From positions 62,001 to 126,000 of the forward strand of contig CAJYJH010000054.1 in the NCBI GenBank assembly GCA_913775265.1: a stretch of 64,000 nt of DNA, given 5' to 3'. The notes under the pieces were generated by a model that saw only the letters and a list, made by a program, of their open reading frames with translations, had not been told where the DNA came from and ran no database searches. This DNA comes from an uncultured Mucilaginibacter sp. (GTDB taxonomy: Bacteria > Bacteroidota > Bacteroidia > Sphingobacteriales > Sphingobacteriaceae). Shown here one piece after another: positions 1-10,390 of the stretch; the stretch's first letter is position 1; each line of letters begins with the position of its first letter. Made by a program: the position numbers and the translations under genes.

Positions 1-1448
1 ATGCTTTTGATAATAAGTATGATTTAACTGCATCAGTAACCACTGATGGTAACTCTGCATTAGCATCCGGAAACAAATACACTACTTATCCGTCCATCGG
101 TTTAGGTTGGGTATTAAGTAACGAGAGCTTCATTAAAAAATATTCATTTATTGATAACCTAAAACTGAGGGCAGGTTACGGTATAACATCAACTACCGCT
201 ACCATAAATCCTTATGCAACTTTAGGTGCTTTAAGTTCATCTAAGTATCAATACGGTGGTGCGTCTACAGGTAATGCGCAGGGTGTGCGGGTAACATCTT
301 TAACCAACCCAACTTTAACCTGGCAAAGAACGCATGAGTATAACATTGCGTTAGACTTTGGTGTGTTAAAAAACAGAATTACAGGTTCGGTAGAAGTTTA
401 TAAACAACGTACAACCGGTATCATTTTACCAAACCAGTTGCCTGTAACTAACGGCGCGTCTTCGCAGATCTCGAATTTGGGTACATCATCAAACAAAGGT
501 TTAGAAATTACGCTGAGCAGTGTAAATATTCAAAACTTAGGTGGCTTTACCTGGTCAACCGATTACAACATGTCATTTAGCCGTGAGCGTATTGAAGAAT
601 TACCAAATGGTGCTCAGTTTAATATTGGTGCTGGTCAATTTGTTGGTCAACCATTGAGTGTTATTTATGATGTAAGAAAAATAGGCATCTGGCAGTTAGG
701 CGACTCGCCTGGTATTGATAACTCAAAACCACAAACCAGCGGCCCGGTTTACCAACCGGTAAGAGGTCAGGCTGGTACATTGCAGTACCCCGGCCAGATT
801 CGTGTTCAGGATTTAAACGGTGACGGGAAAATTGACAACAACGATAACCAGATTATCGGCAACTTCCAACCGAAGTACCAGTTTGGTATGACTAACCGTT
901 TTGCTTATAAAAACTTCGATTTAAGTATTGTTATACAAGGTAGAATGAAGTTTACTACGGTAGTGCCATATGTATCATCGGCAAACTCAGCTTACGTAGG
1001 ATGGCAATATCTTAACTTAGGTCGTCATAATCAGCCTTATATTGATTATTGGACACCGACTAACCCAACAAATGCATTTCCGATGCCGAACGCTCAGATT
1101 CAGGGTAATTATTATTCAACCCTGCAATACTATGACGGTTCATTTATTCGCGCAAAAAGTATAAACTTAGGTTACAATCTTCCGGCTGGCATTGTACGTC
1201 GCTTAGGTATGAGCTCTTTAAGAGTTTATGCTAACGTAACCAATCCGTTTATTATTTACGCACCAATTATGCACCACAGTTTCTCGGTAACAGATCCCGA
1301 ATCGGTTTACAATCAGCAGGTAATCAACTCATCTACCAGCGGTAACTTGGGCGGTCAGGATGGTAACTTTAATAACTATCGTGGTTTGGCCATCAGTGCC
1401 GGTACCACTACCCGCGATTTCATTTTTGGTATAAACGCCCGCTTTTAA
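1..1448 (+). CDS. SusC/RagA TonB-linked outer-membrane receptor, C-terminal part (5' truncated by window edge)
   Basis: This is the C-terminal part of a SusC-type TonB-dependent transporter, which imports oligosaccharides across the outer membrane together with a SusD lipoprotein. The frame is open from base 3, so the gene starts before the window. The visible residues are barrel strands typical of the family: a YPSIGLGW-like strand, a LKLRAGYG motif and an acidic calcium-loop-like DLNGDGKIDNNDNQ segment near base 815. The protein ends in an aromatic residue (NARF), as expected for an outer-membrane barrel recognised by BAM. The plug and the N-terminal domain are not visible. A SusD gene follows after 11 bases, which confirms the pairing. 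The substrate cannot be read from the sequence; the esterase, deacetylase and GH43 downstream suggest a decorated xylan-like glycan. Confidence 0.93.
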   Translation, partial: AFDNKYDLTASVTTDGNSALASGNKYTTYPSIGLGWVLSNESFIKKYSFIDNLKLRAGYGITSTTATINPYATLGALSSSKYQYGGASTGNAQGVRVTSLTNPTLTWQRTHEYNIALDFGVLKNRITGSVEVYKQRTTGIILPNQLPVTNGASSQISNLGTSSNKGLEITLSSVNIQNLGGFTWSTDYNMSFSRERIEELPNGAQFNIGAGQFVGQPLSVIYDVRKIGIWQLGDSPGIDNSKPQTSGPVYQPVRGQAGTLQYPGQIRVQDLNGDGKIDNNDNQIIGNFQPKYQFGMTNRFAYKNFDLSIVIQGRMKFTTVVPYVSSANSAYVGWQYLNLGRHNQPYIDYWTPTNPTNAFPMPNAQIQGNYYSTLQYYDGSFIRAKSINLGYNLPAGIVRRLGMSSLRVYANVTNPFIIYAPIMHHSFSVTDPESVYNQQVINSSTSGNLGGQDGNFNNYRGLAISAGTTTRDFIFGINARF

Positions 1449-1459
1449 AACTAAGAGAC

Positions 1460-3403
1460 ATGAAGATTCTAAATAAAACAAGCATTATCATAGCAACGGC
1501 AGCCGTTTTATCGTCAGCTACCAGTTGTAAAAAAATATTAGATGAGCAGCCAAGAGCTCAATTATATCCGGAGTATTTTACCACAGCAGGTGGCGTACAG
1601 GCCGCAGTTACAGGTGTATACAACGACCTGCGGGGAACTTTCTCTGGTGAAGGTATTGTTTATGCATACAACGGTACAGACGAAAATATCCCTGGTGGCA
1701 GTGCTGGTACAGTAGCACCTCTGTTTAACTCTTTCAATGGTATTAACTCATCAAATGGTCCGGATATTACCGGCTTATATGTGGATATTAATACCCTAAA
1801 CGGTGTATTCCAATATGCTACAGCCATTACAGACGCTACAGCACGTACGCAGTTTGTGGCACAGGCCAAATTTTTACGTGCGTTTATCTATTTCTACCTC
1901 GTTCAAACCTATGGGGGTACAACAGCTACTCAAAAAAGTGGTATTCCTTTACATTCAACATACATCACCTCAGCCAGTACTGCTGACGCACCCGCGCCGC
2001 TGGCTGATATCTATGCTTTTATTATTAAAGACTTAACTGAAGCTGCTGCAGAGTTGCCTAACACAATTACCAGTACCAATCCGTTTTCGGCAGGTGGTGT
2101 TGGCAAAACTGCCACTGCTGCTGTTGCTAACGCTTACTTGGCAAAAGTATACCTGACCAGAGGTTACAGCGAGGTTAAGCAAGCTGGAGACTTTCAAAAA
2201 GCTGCTGATTTAACAGCTGCATTAATTAATAATAAAGGCACTTACGGTTTAGATTTGTGGCAGGATTACATGGATGTGCACAAGCCTGCCAATGATTATG
2301 GTAAGGAAAATATGTTTTGTATTGACTACGGCGGTGCATCAGATCCGCAGTATACAGGTTATACATTGCAAGGTTCGGGTGGTTATGGTTTAAACCAGCT
2401 TTATGTACTAGCCCGTATGAACTATGTTGGTCCCGGTATAGATAATATTGCGGGTATTGACGGTGTGCCACAAAGATTAACAACCAAGTCAGGTATGTTC
2501 CGTGACGTTTACAATGGTCGCCCTTATGTACGTCTGGCTCCAAACGTGCGTTACACCATGAACGTTGCTTTTGCCAACCAAGTAAGTGACAGTCGTTATG
2601 ATGCGACCTTTCAAACATTTTGGATATGTAACACCAATGTGGCTGCCGGTACAAAAAGTGACGGATCTTTAAAAGATAAACTTATACCAACATCAAGTCC
2701 ATCAACAAGTGCTTACATCAAACCTATAGATGGTGATACAGCTATTTTAATGCCAAGCGTAGATGTTACCATGGCACGCCGCGATGCATTTAAAGGGCTA
2801 ATTGTTACTCCTAAGCAGTTCAATAACGTTATTTTTCCGACGGTTAAAAAGTTTGACGATCCAAAACGTAATGCAACGGGCGATTTTTCGTCAAGACCAA
2901 TCGCTATGATGCGTTTTTCTGAAGTTTATTTGATGAATGCCGAAGCTAATTATATGTTAGGTAACGTTAGCACTGCTGCTGATATGTTAAACATAATCAG
3001 ACGTCGTTCGGCTTACCGTACTCCTGATGATGCTCAAAATGTTGCAAAAAATGCTATCTCGGTAACTGCTTCTTCTATGGCAAGTGTGAATGCTGCCAAC
3101 GCTGCTGCCATGGTTTTAAATTCTACACAATTAGCCCAGTTAGCTATACCAAACAATACAAGCAATCCGGCATCACTTTGTGGTATGGACTTAATTTTAG
3201 ATGAGTATACCCGTGAGTTTTACGGTGATCCGCGTCGCTGGTACGATTTGGTAAGAACTCAGCAATTGGTACGTAGAAACAAAATGTATAACACCAATGG
3301 TGGCCCTAATGTTCAGGACTATCATGCACGTTGGCCAATTCCGCAAAACTTAATTAACAACGTTTTATCAGGTCCAAAATATCCACAAAACAACGGTTAT
3401 TAA
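1460..3403 (+). CDS. SusD/RagB-family surface glycan-binding lipoprotein
   Basis: This SusD-like lipoprotein (647 aa) would sit as a lid on the SusC partner just upstream and capture oligosaccharides at the cell surface. The N-terminus has a short basic segment, a hydrophobic stretch and a lipobox ending SATSC at about residue 23. KK follows the Cys, and the sequence KILDEQPRAQ that comes next is typical of SusD starts. The SusD-like N-terminal TPR region and the C-terminal SusD_RagB region (conserved RRWYDLVRT near residue 595) are both recognisable. It is somewhat longer than the usual 500-600 aa. It is separated from SusC by 11 bases and followed by a strong terminator, so the SusC-SusD pair is one transcription unit. 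Confidence 0.93.
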   Translation: MKILNKTSIIIATAAVLSSATSCKKILDEQPRAQLYPEYFTTAGGVQAAVTGVYNDLRGTFSGEGIVYAYNGTDENIPGGSAGTVAPLFNSFNGINSSNGPDITGLYVDINTLNGVFQYATAITDATARTQFVAQAKFLRAFIYFYLVQTYGGTTATQKSGIPLHSTYITSASTADAPAPLADIYAFIIKDLTEAAAELPNTITSTNPFSAGGVGKTATAAVANAYLAKVYLTRGYSEVKQAGDFQKAADLTAALINNKGTYGLDLWQDYMDVHKPANDYGKENMFCIDYGGASDPQYTGYTLQGSGGYGLNQLYVLARMNYVGPGIDNIAGIDGVPQRLTTKSGMFRDVYNGRPYVRLAPNVRYTMNVAFANQVSDSRYDATFQTFWICNTNVAAGTKSDGSLKDKLIPTSSPSTSAYIKPIDGDTAILMPSVDVTMARRDAFKGLIVTPKQFNNVIFPTVKKFDDPKRNATGDFSSRPIAMMRFSEVYLMNAEANYMLGNVSTAADMLNIIRRRSAYRTPDDAQNVAKNAISVTASSMASVNAANAAAMVLNSTQLAQLAIPNNTSNPASLCGMDLILDEYTREFYGDPRRWYDLVRTQQLVRRNKMYNTNGGPNVQDYHARWPIPQNLINNVLSGPKYPQNNGY

Positions 3404-3413
3404 TTTTTTTATT

Positions 3414-3440
3414 AAAGGGCTATGCATTGCATAGCCCTTT
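3414..3440 (+). terminator. Rho-independent terminator after the first susCD pair
   Basis: A perfect 12-bp stem (3414-3425 with 3429-3440) closes on a 3-base loop and is followed by an AT-rich tract. It lies 11 bases after the SusD stop codon and separates the SusCD pair from the esterase gene. Confidence 0.85.
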
Positions 3441-3598
3441 ATTTGTTTAAAAATTCTGCTGCTACATATACTTTGTTTAATTCCTTATTGCTTTAGCTTG
3501 CATCTTTTCGATCATTCATATAAAGTTAAAATCTACCTGACAAGCTCATTGGATAATCTCTGCATAAGCAACACTATTCTCTCCTCTACAAAACATTT

Positions 3599-5551
3599 AT
3601 GAAATATGTTAAAATAATACCTTTCACACTTTTATCCGTTTTAGCGCTTTCGGTAGCGGCACAGGTGCGGCTGCCACAACTGGTGAGTGATGGCATGGTA
3701 CTACAGCGCGATCAAAAAATTAACATTTGGGGTTGGGCATCGCCCGGTGAGAAACTGAAAGTTAATTTTAAAGGAAAAGCTTACCAAGCAACTACAGGGC
3801 AGGATGGTAAATGGATTCTCCAAATACCAGCGATAAAAGCGGGCGGTCCGTATACCATGAATATTGACGCCAGCAACCACATCCAAATCAAAGACATTTT
3901 AATTGGTGATGTGTGGTTTTGTGCAGGGCAATCAAACATGGTTACCCCTATGGAGCGGGTGAAAGAAAAATACCCGGACGAAATCGCTGTCGCCAATTAT
4001 CCGCAAATTCGAAATTTCTTTGTTGCAACAGCTTCTGACGTTACTAAAGAGCACGATGATTTGCCGCCCGGCAAGTGGATGGCTGCAACGCCGGCCAACG
4101 TATTAAATTTTGGTGCGGTTAGTTACTTTATGGCTAAGCAGCTGCACTTAAAATACCACGTGCCTATTGGTATTATCAACGCCAGCGTAGGTGGTACACC
4201 AATACAAGCCTGGGTAAGTAAAGACGGCTACCGTGAGTTGCCTGCCTATGCCAATCGTTTAAAGCAGTTTTCGGATACTGCTTTTGTTAATAAAATTAAT
4301 AAACCTTCTCAGCAAAAACCTACTGTATCACGGCCGTTTGTGCAACAGGATCAAGGTTTGGCCGAACCGATAAAATGGTTTGACAGTGCCTATGTTCCCG
4401 TCGGTTGGCATGAATTCTGGCTACCCGGCTATTGGGCCGACCAGGGTGTAAGGGGTCTAAACGGCGTGGTTTGGTTCCGTAAAGAAATTGAAGTACCTGC
4501 ATCGATGGCTGGCAAACCAGCCAAGCTTTTTGTAGGTCGCATTATCGATGCCGACGAGACATACTTGAATGGGGTTAAAGTAGGCAATATCACCTACCAG
4601 TATCCGCCGCGCCGTTATGAAATACCTGCAGGTTTATTAAAGGCCGGAAAAAATACCATTGTGGTACGGGTAACCAACACTTTTGGTAAGGGAGGCTTTG
4701 TGCCCGATAAGCGTTACGAATTAACCGACGGTAAAACTACAATAGACTTACGCGGCGACTGGTTGTACAAAGTAGGGCAGGTGTTTAAACCGCTTCGGCG
4801 CAGTATGGGCGACAGTGAAGGCGGTTTTGCCTTTTCGGCACAAAACGAGCCAACGGGCTTGTATAATACCATGGTTAAACCAGCTATCAATTATAGTATC
4901 AAAGGCTTTGTTTGGTACCAAGGCGAATCTAATACCGGTAATGCCAAAGAATACTCCTCGTTATTAGAAGCGTTGATCAGCGACTGGCGTTCCAAATGGA
5001 ATAATGACGATTTGCCGTTCATCACCATACAATTGCCTAACTATGGTGACACTGAGTATTCGCCGGTTGAAAGCCAATGGGCCGAACTGCGTGATGGTCA
5101 GTTAAAGTCATTAAAAGTCCCCAAAACAGCTGTGGTTGTAACCATTGATTTGGGCGAATGGAATGATATTCATCCACTCAATAAAAAAGATGTAGGCGAC
5201 CGTGTGGCATTAGCAGCCGAAAAACTGGCTTATGGTGATACTAAATTAGTAAGTTCTGGTCCCCTGTATGAGTCGGCTAGCGTTACCGGCAATAAAATAG
5301 TCGTTTCTTTCAGTAACACAGGTTCAGGCTTAATGGCAAAAGGCGGAAAGCTTATGCGATTTGCTATTGCAGGTGCCGACAAACAATATGTTTGGGCTGA
5401 TGCACAAATTGAAGGCGACAAGGTTATGGTATCGAGTCCGGAGATTGCCGAACCTAAATATGTACGTTATGCCTGGGCCGATAACCCGGATGGGGCTAAC
5501 CTGTATAATAAAGAAGGATTACCGGCTTCTCCTTTCCGCACTGATAAGTAA
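3599..5551 (+). CDS. Secreted sialate/xylan O-acetylesterase (SASA, CE20-like)
   Basis: This 650-aa exported protein belongs to the sialic-acid-specific 9-O-acetylesterase (SASA) superfamily. In glycan loci these commonly remove acetyl groups from xylan or xyloglucan rather than from sialic acid. A Sec signal peptide ends in SVAAQ at about residue 22. The nucleophile motif GQSNM has Ser112, a second conserved block reads WYQGESN, and the catalytic pair is in DIHP with Asp523 and His525. A galactose-binding-like jelly roll is inserted at about residues 265-370 (WFRKEIEVP to NTIVVRV). This is the layout of two-domain PUL acetylesterases. It sits between SusCD and a CE4 deacetylase, so its job is likely deacetylation of imported oligosaccharides in the periplasm. 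The exact acyl substrate is inferred. Confidence 0.88.
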   Translation: MKYVKIIPFTLLSVLALSVAAQVRLPQLVSDGMVLQRDQKINIWGWASPGEKLKVNFKGKAYQATTGQDGKWILQIPAIKAGGPYTMNIDASNHIQIKDILIGDVWFCAGQSNMVTPMERVKEKYPDEIAVANYPQIRNFFVATASDVTKEHDDLPPGKWMAATPANVLNFGAVSYFMAKQLHLKYHVPIGIINASVGGTPIQAWVSKDGYRELPAYANRLKQFSDTAFVNKINKPSQQKPTVSRPFVQQDQGLAEPIKWFDSAYVPVGWHEFWLPGYWADQGVRGLNGVVWFRKEIEVPASMAGKPAKLFVGRIIDADETYLNGVKVGNITYQYPPRRYEIPAGLLKAGKNTIVVRVTNTFGKGGFVPDKRYELTDGKTTIDLRGDWLYKVGQVFKPLRRSMGDSEGGFAFSAQNEPTGLYNTMVKPAINYSIKGFVWYQGESNTGNAKEYSSLLEALISDWRSKWNNDDLPFITIQLPNYGDTEYSPVESQWAELRDGQLKSLKVPKTAVVVTIDLGEWNDIHPLNKKDVGDRVALAAEKLAYGDTKLVSSGPLYESASVTGNKIVVSFSNTGSGLMAKGGKLMRFAIAGADKQYVWADAQIEGDKVMVSSPEIAEPKYVRYAWADNPDGANLYNKEGLPASPFRTDK

Positions 5552-5594
5552 ACCGTAACAGAACTTAAATCAGATTGTCTGAAAGTTAAATAAT

Positions 5595-6410
5595 ATGAGT
5601 TTAAATTGCTTTTTGGTAATCGTTATTTTGATGGCTACCAACTTTGTAGCGAAGGCACAATACACAAGCACCTGGAATGATAAACAATGCGCTGTAGTTT
5701 TAACTTACGACGATGCCATAGATGTTGACTTGGATAATGTAATTCCGGCATTGGATTCTATGAAGATTAAAGCAACGTTTTATCTAATAGGATCGTCGCC
5801 CGTGGTAGCCAAGCGAATTAACGAATGGCGTAAGGCTGCTAAAAATGGTCACGAGTTAGGAAATCACGCCTTATTTCATCCCTGCGACGGTAGCTTGCCC
5901 GGTCGCAGTTTTATATCACCCGATCATGATCTGAGTAAATACACTGTTGCACGTGCGGTAGATGAGATACGTATTAATAACGTATTGCTCAAAGCCATTG
6001 ATGGTAAAGACCGCCGAACCTTTGCTTACCCCTGCGGCGATTTAAAGATAGGCAACGAGTACTTTTATTCACAACTCAGAAATGACTTCGCCGGTGCGCG
6101 TGGCGTAACGGCTGGCATGAAACAAACCACACAAATAAACCTGGATGATATTAACAGCTACTTTATCACTAACGAGTCTGCCGAACAAATGATTGACTTG
6201 GTTAAAAAAGCCATGGCTAATCATAGTTTGCTCGTGTTTTTGTTTCATGGCGTAGGCGGTGGGCACAGCATCAATGTAAGTTTGGATAAGCACAAGAAGC
6301 TGCTTCAGTTTTTAAAACAAAATGAAAAGCAGATTTGGATAGCCCCAATGGTTGATGTGGCAGAGCGCATCCGGGCCGTGCAAGCCAAAACAAGCATCAT
6401 CAATCGTTAA
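5595..6410 (+). CDS. Secreted NodB-type polysaccharide deacetylase (CE4)
   Basis: This 271-aa protein has a NodB-homology fold, a metal-dependent deacetylase that removes acetyl groups from polysaccharides. It has a signal peptide of about 21 residues ending near AKAQ. Motif 1 is TYDDA with Asp39 and Asp40. The metal ligands are in NHALFHP with His91 and His95. A FAYPCGD block and an FLFHGVGGGH block follow, giving the later CE4 motifs. It starts 43 bases after the acetylesterase and is followed by a GH43, so the three probably form one operon. CE4 members act on acetylxylan, chitin oligomers or peptidoglycan; acetylxylan fits the neighbours but is an inference. Confidence 0.85.
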   Translation: MSLNCFLVIVILMATNFVAKAQYTSTWNDKQCAVVLTYDDAIDVDLDNVIPALDSMKIKATFYLIGSSPVVAKRINEWRKAAKNGHELGNHALFHPCDGSLPGRSFISPDHDLSKYTVARAVDEIRINNVLLKAIDGKDRRTFAYPCGDLKIGNEYFYSQLRNDFAGARGVTAGMKQTTQINLDDINSYFITNESAEQMIDLVKKAMANHSLLVFLFHGVGGGHSINVSLDKHKKLLQFLKQNEKQIWIAPMVDVAERIRAVQAKTSIINR

Positions 6411-6459
6411 GTTGAGATATTATATCTGTCAATCAATCAGGAAATTAATACACCTCTGT

Positions 6460-8130
6460 ATGTCAAAAAAAGTATTTTTATTAATAGCTGCGTTTTGTCT
6501 GAGTTTAAATTTGGTACATGCGCAAACTTCGCGCTTGGTTAATCCTATACTGGCTGGTTTTTATCCAGACCCAAGCATCATCAAGGTAGGGAAAGATTAT
6601 TACCTGGTAAATTCGACATTCTCTTATTTTCCGGGGATCCCCATTTTCCATAGTACTGATCTCAAAAACTGGAAGCAGATTGGCAACGTGATAGATCGCC
6701 CTTCGCAAATGAATTTTATGGGCGATAGGGTAACCCGTGGCTTATTTGCTCCGGCTATAAATTATCACAACGGCACATTCTACGTTACCTGTACCCAAAT
6801 TGACCATAAGGGTAATTTTGTGGTGACTGCTAAAAACCCAGCTGGTCCGTGGAGCGATCCTGTTTTTTTACCGTCGGTTAGAGGAATCGACCCTTCTTTG
6901 TTTTTTGATAAAGATAAAGCGTACGTTATTTATAACGGAGACGCCCCCGATTATAAACCTCTGTATTCAGGTCATCGCACCATTCGCATGAATGAGTTTG
7001 ATCCGGTTAAGCTGACCGCTTCTGCTGAAAATCAAATTCTGGTTAACGGCGGTGTGGATATTAGTAAAAAGCCTGTTTGGATAGAAGGGCCGCACATTAT
7101 GAAAGTCGGAAACTGGTATTATTTATATGCAGCCGAAGGCGGGACTTCGGTTAACCACTCCGAAGTAGTATTCAGAAGCAAATCGGCTACAGGACCATTT
7201 CTACCTTACGAGAACAATCCAATCCTGACGCAGCGCGGCTTGCCTGCCGACCGGAAAAACCCGGTAACTTCTGCTGGTCATGCCGATTTTGTAGAAGGAC
7301 CTGACGGCAAATGGTATGCTATATTTTTAGCCGTACGCCCTTACGAAGACGATTATTATAATACCGGCCGCGAGACTTTCATCGCACCTGTGACTTGGAA
7401 AGACGAATGGCCAGTGATTAATTCGGAATTTAAAGAAATTCAGTATAGCTACAACACCAGCATCAAAGAAAACAAAACCCTTGGCGTTAGTCCGCAAAGT
7501 GGTAATTTCAGTTATTCGGTAATGCTGAATAAGCCGCTCGACTACTCTTTCTTATTTTTAAGAACTTATGACCCATCGTGGTATACCATAGCTAAAGACG
7601 GCCTGACTATGAAACTGAAGCCGGAAACTTGTGCTGGTACAGGAAACCCCGCATTTATTGCCAAAAGGCAGCAGCACTTGGATGGTAGCCTAAGTGCCGA
7701 AATGAGTTTCACCACAGATAAAGCTAATGAAAAGGCCGGGCTGGTAATTTTTCAGAATGAGGAGCATTACTACTACATATGTAAATCTGTAAACGAGCAG
7801 CTACAACCGGTAGTACAACTGTATAAGAGTGGGAAAGCCGGCGAAACTGAGTTGCTTATTGAACGGCCATTGACTGATAATCCGAAAGGTAAATTACAGC
7901 TACGCATAAGAGCAAACGGTGCAACTTACGCATTTGATTATGCTACAACAGCCGGTAAGTGGGTTACGCTAAAGAATAATGTAGATGGGAAATTTTTAAG
8001 TACGCATACCGCTGGCGGATTCGTTGGATGTGTATATGCCATGTATGTGACGTCTGATGGTAAAGAAACAACTAATACGGCTAAGTTTACCAATTTAGTC
8101 TACATTGGTAACGACAGTGTTTATCGTTAA
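6460..8130 (+). CDS. GH43 beta-xylosidase / alpha-L-arabinofuranosidase
   Basis: This exported glycoside hydrolase of family 43 is about 556 aa long. The start at 6460 is chosen because it opens a clean signal peptide (MSKKVFLLIAAFCLSLNLVHAQ); an in-frame start further upstream would overlap the deacetylase gene and add a non-signal extension. The five-blade propeller residues are in place: base Asp37 in YPDPS, pKa-modulating Asp144 in GIDPS and acid Glu209 in WIEGPH. A C-terminal beta-sandwich (about residues 350-550), as in XynB-type beta-xylosidases, follows. Such enzymes release xylose or arabinose from short oligosaccharides in the periplasm. It is the last gene of the first glycan locus and is followed by a terminator. 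Confidence 0.9.
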   Translation: MSKKVFLLIAAFCLSLNLVHAQTSRLVNPILAGFYPDPSIIKVGKDYYLVNSTFSYFPGIPIFHSTDLKNWKQIGNVIDRPSQMNFMGDRVTRGLFAPAINYHNGTFYVTCTQIDHKGNFVVTAKNPAGPWSDPVFLPSVRGIDPSLFFDKDKAYVIYNGDAPDYKPLYSGHRTIRMNEFDPVKLTASAENQILVNGGVDISKKPVWIEGPHIMKVGNWYYLYAAEGGTSVNHSEVVFRSKSATGPFLPYENNPILTQRGLPADRKNPVTSAGHADFVEGPDGKWYAIFLAVRPYEDDYYNTGRETFIAPVTWKDEWPVINSEFKEIQYSYNTSIKENKTLGVSPQSGNFSYSVMLNKPLDYSFLFLRTYDPSWYTIAKDGLTMKLKPETCAGTGNPAFIAKRQQHLDGSLSAEMSFTTDKANEKAGLVIFQNEEHYYYICKSVNEQLQPVVQLYKSGKAGETELLIERPLTDNPKGKLQLRIRANGATYAFDYATTAGKWVTLKNNVDGKFLSTHTAGGFVGCVYAMYVTSDGKETTNTAKFTNLVYIGNDSVYR

Positions 8131-8170
8131 AGGCGTTCAACTGCATAGTATTGAAATTAGTATTTTTAGC

Positions 8171-8203
8171 AAAAGCGGCTCCTATAAAAGGGTAGCCGCT
8201 TTT
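8171..8203 (+). terminator. Rho-independent terminator after GH43
   Basis: A perfect 10-bp stem (8171-8180 with 8194-8203) encloses a 13-base loop and runs into a T tract. It ends the first glycan locus and isolates it from the pentose-phosphate operon. Confidence 0.8.
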
Positions 8204-8370
8204 TGTTTAAGGGCGATTGCTTACAACGTAGGGGAGTTGGGACATGGCTGCTAAGTATGACAGTATACTGATTAAGTTCTCATTAAAACCGTGCACTATT
8301 GAAAACAAGTTCTTAAAAATGTAGTTGAAACTCAAACGGTATTATGCTGCTCATTTTTTAAATCGAGATT

Positions 8371-10386
8371 ATGTCAACAATCCAGTCATCAGACATTGAA
8401 CAACTAACCATCAACACCATTCGTTTTTTATCAACCGATATGGTGCAAAAAGCAAACTCCGGTCACCCAGGTTTACCTTTAGGCGCTGCGCCAATGGCGT
8501 ACGTAGTTTGGAACCGGTTTTTAAGGTTTGATCCCAAAGAGCCAAAATGGCCAAACCGCGACCGTTTTGTGTTATCGGCCGGTCATGGTTCTGCACTTTT
8601 ATATTCACTATTACATTTATACGGGTATGATTTGCCCATGTCCGAATTGGAGAATTTCCGCCAGTTAGGCTCAAAAACTCCGGGTCACCCTGAGTCAACT
8701 CATACACCGGGTATCGAGGTAACTACAGGACCATTAGGCCAAGGCTTTGGTAATGCTGTAGGTATTGGTATGGCCGAAGAGTTTTTGGCTGCTAAATACA
8801 ATGTGGACGGTCATAAAATCATTGATAATTATACCTATTGTTTAGTAAGCGATGGTGACCTGATGGAAGGTGTAGCCTCCGAAGCTGCTTCAATAGCCGG
8901 TCATTTAAAGTTAGGTAAATTGATCTATTTATATGACGACAATAAAATATCGTTAGATGGATCAACTGACATGGCATTTACTGAAGATGTAGCTGCCCGT
9001 TTTGATTCTTACGGCTGGCAAACCTTAACAGTTGAAGATGGCAATGATTTGATTGCTATTGAAAATGCCATTTTGCAAGCACAGGAAGAAAAACAGCGCC
9101 CTACGCTGATCTCCGTAAAAACTATCATTGGTTACGGTAGTCCGCAAGAAGGCACTAACAAAGTGCATGGCAGTGCCCTGGGCGAAGAGAACCTCAAAAA
9201 AACTAAAGAATTTTTCGGTTGGGATCCGAATAAGACGTTCTTTATACCGGATGGTGTAAAAGAGCATACTGCTAAGGCTATCAAAAGAGGTACCAAGTTG
9301 CACAATGAGTGGAAGGCTCAGTTTGAAGAATACAAGAATAGCAATGCCGAATTGGCTCAGCATTTTGCCACGGCCCAAGACGGTAAATTACCTGAAGGAT
9401 GGGATGCCGAATTGCCAACCTTTAAACCCGGCGAGCAGTTAGCTACCCGCCAAGCATCGGGTAAAGCGATCGAGGGCTTACGCAAAACAATTCCGTGGTT
9501 AGTAGGTGGCTCGGCCGACTTGTCAAGCTCAACAGAAACACCAGGTAAAGATGGTTCAGATAGTTTCCAGCCGGGCAATTATGGCGGCCGTAACATTTGG
9601 TTTGGTGTGCGCGAGCACGGTATGGGCGCTATTATGAATGGAATGGCTTCTTACGGTGGTACACGCGTATTCGGCGGTACGTTTTTAACTTTCTCTGATT
9701 ATATGCGTGGTGCCATCCGCTTGGCTGCTTTAACACATGCACCGGTTACTTATGTATTTACGCATGATAGTATTGCTTTGGGTGAAGACGGACCAACGCA
9801 CCAGCCGGTAGAGCAGGTAACATCATTGCGTTTAACACCAAACTTAACCGTATTACGCCCGGCTGACGCTAACGAAACTGTAGAAGGTTGGAAAGTAGCC
9901 ATGAGCCGCCTGCGCGGCCCGGTAGCCTTGATTTTATCAAGACAGAAGCTACCGATCATCGATCAGGAAAAATATGCACCGGCTACTAACGTGTGGAAGG
10001 GTGCATACATATTAAGTGAAGCAAAAAACGGTACCCCTGATATTATTTTGATAGCAACCGGATCTGAGGTTCACTTAATCCTCGAAGCTCAGGAAAAGCT
10101 GGCTGCCGAAGGCATTAACGCACGTGTAGTGAGCGCGCCATCACTCGAGATTTTTGCTCAACAAGACGAAGCTTATCAGCACGAGGTCCTGCCAAAAAAT
10201 ATTACCAAGCGTTTGGCGGTTGAGGCTGGTGTAACACTGCCTTGGTATAAATATGTTGGCCTCGAAGGCGACATTATAGGTATAGACAGCTTTGGCGATT
10301 CGGGCGAAGGTAATGCGGTAATGGCTCATTTTGGCTTCACTACCGACAATGTAGTTAAAAAAGCCAAAGCGCTTTTAAACAAATAA
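8371..10386 (+). CDS. tkt: Transketolase
   Basis: This thiamine-diphosphate enzyme (671 aa, the normal full length) moves two-carbon ketol units between xylulose-5-P, ribose-5-P and erythrose-4-P in the non-oxidative pentose-phosphate pathway. The N-terminal block [12 protein letters not shown], the thiamine-binding motif SDGDLMEG with downstream NKISLDG, and the C-terminal domain with [11 protein letters not shown] are all present. It is cytosolic, with no signal peptide. It leads an operon-like run with rpiB 4 bases downstream and then tal. In this glycan-rich setting its obvious use is assimilation of xylose and arabinose. Identification is very secure. Confidence 0.98.
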   Translation: MSTIQSSDIEQLTINTIRFLSTDMVQKANSGHPGLPLGAAPMAYVVWNRFLRFDPKEPKWPNRDRFVLSAGHGSALLYSLLHLYGYDLPMSELENFRQLGSKTPGHPESTHTPGIEVTTGPLGQGFGNAVGIGMAEEFLAAKYNVDGHKIIDNYTYCLVSDGDLMEGVASEAASIAGHLKLGKLIYLYDDNKISLDGSTDMAFTEDVAARFDSYGWQTLTVEDGNDLIAIENAILQAQEEKQRPTLISVKTIIGYGSPQEGTNKVHGSALGEENLKKTKEFFGWDPNKTFFIPDGVKEHTAKAIKRGTKLHNEWKAQFEEYKNSNAELAQHFATAQDGKLPEGWDAELPTFKPGEQLATRQASGKAIEGLRKTIPWLVGGSADLSSSTETPGKDGSDSFQPGNYGGRNIWFGVREHGMGAIMNGMASYGGTRVFGGTFLTFSDYMRGAIRLAALTHAPVTYVFTHDSIALGEDGPTHQPVEQVTSLRLTPNLTVLRPADANETVEGWKVAMSRLRGPVALILSRQKLPIIDQEKYAPATNVWKGAYILSEAKNGTPDIILIATGSEVHLILEAQEKLAAEGINARVVSAPSLEIFAQQDEAYQHEVLPKNITKRLAVEAGVTLPWYKYVGLEGDIIGIDSFGDSGEGNAVMAHFGFTTDNVVKKAKALLNK

Positions 10387-10390
10387 GGCT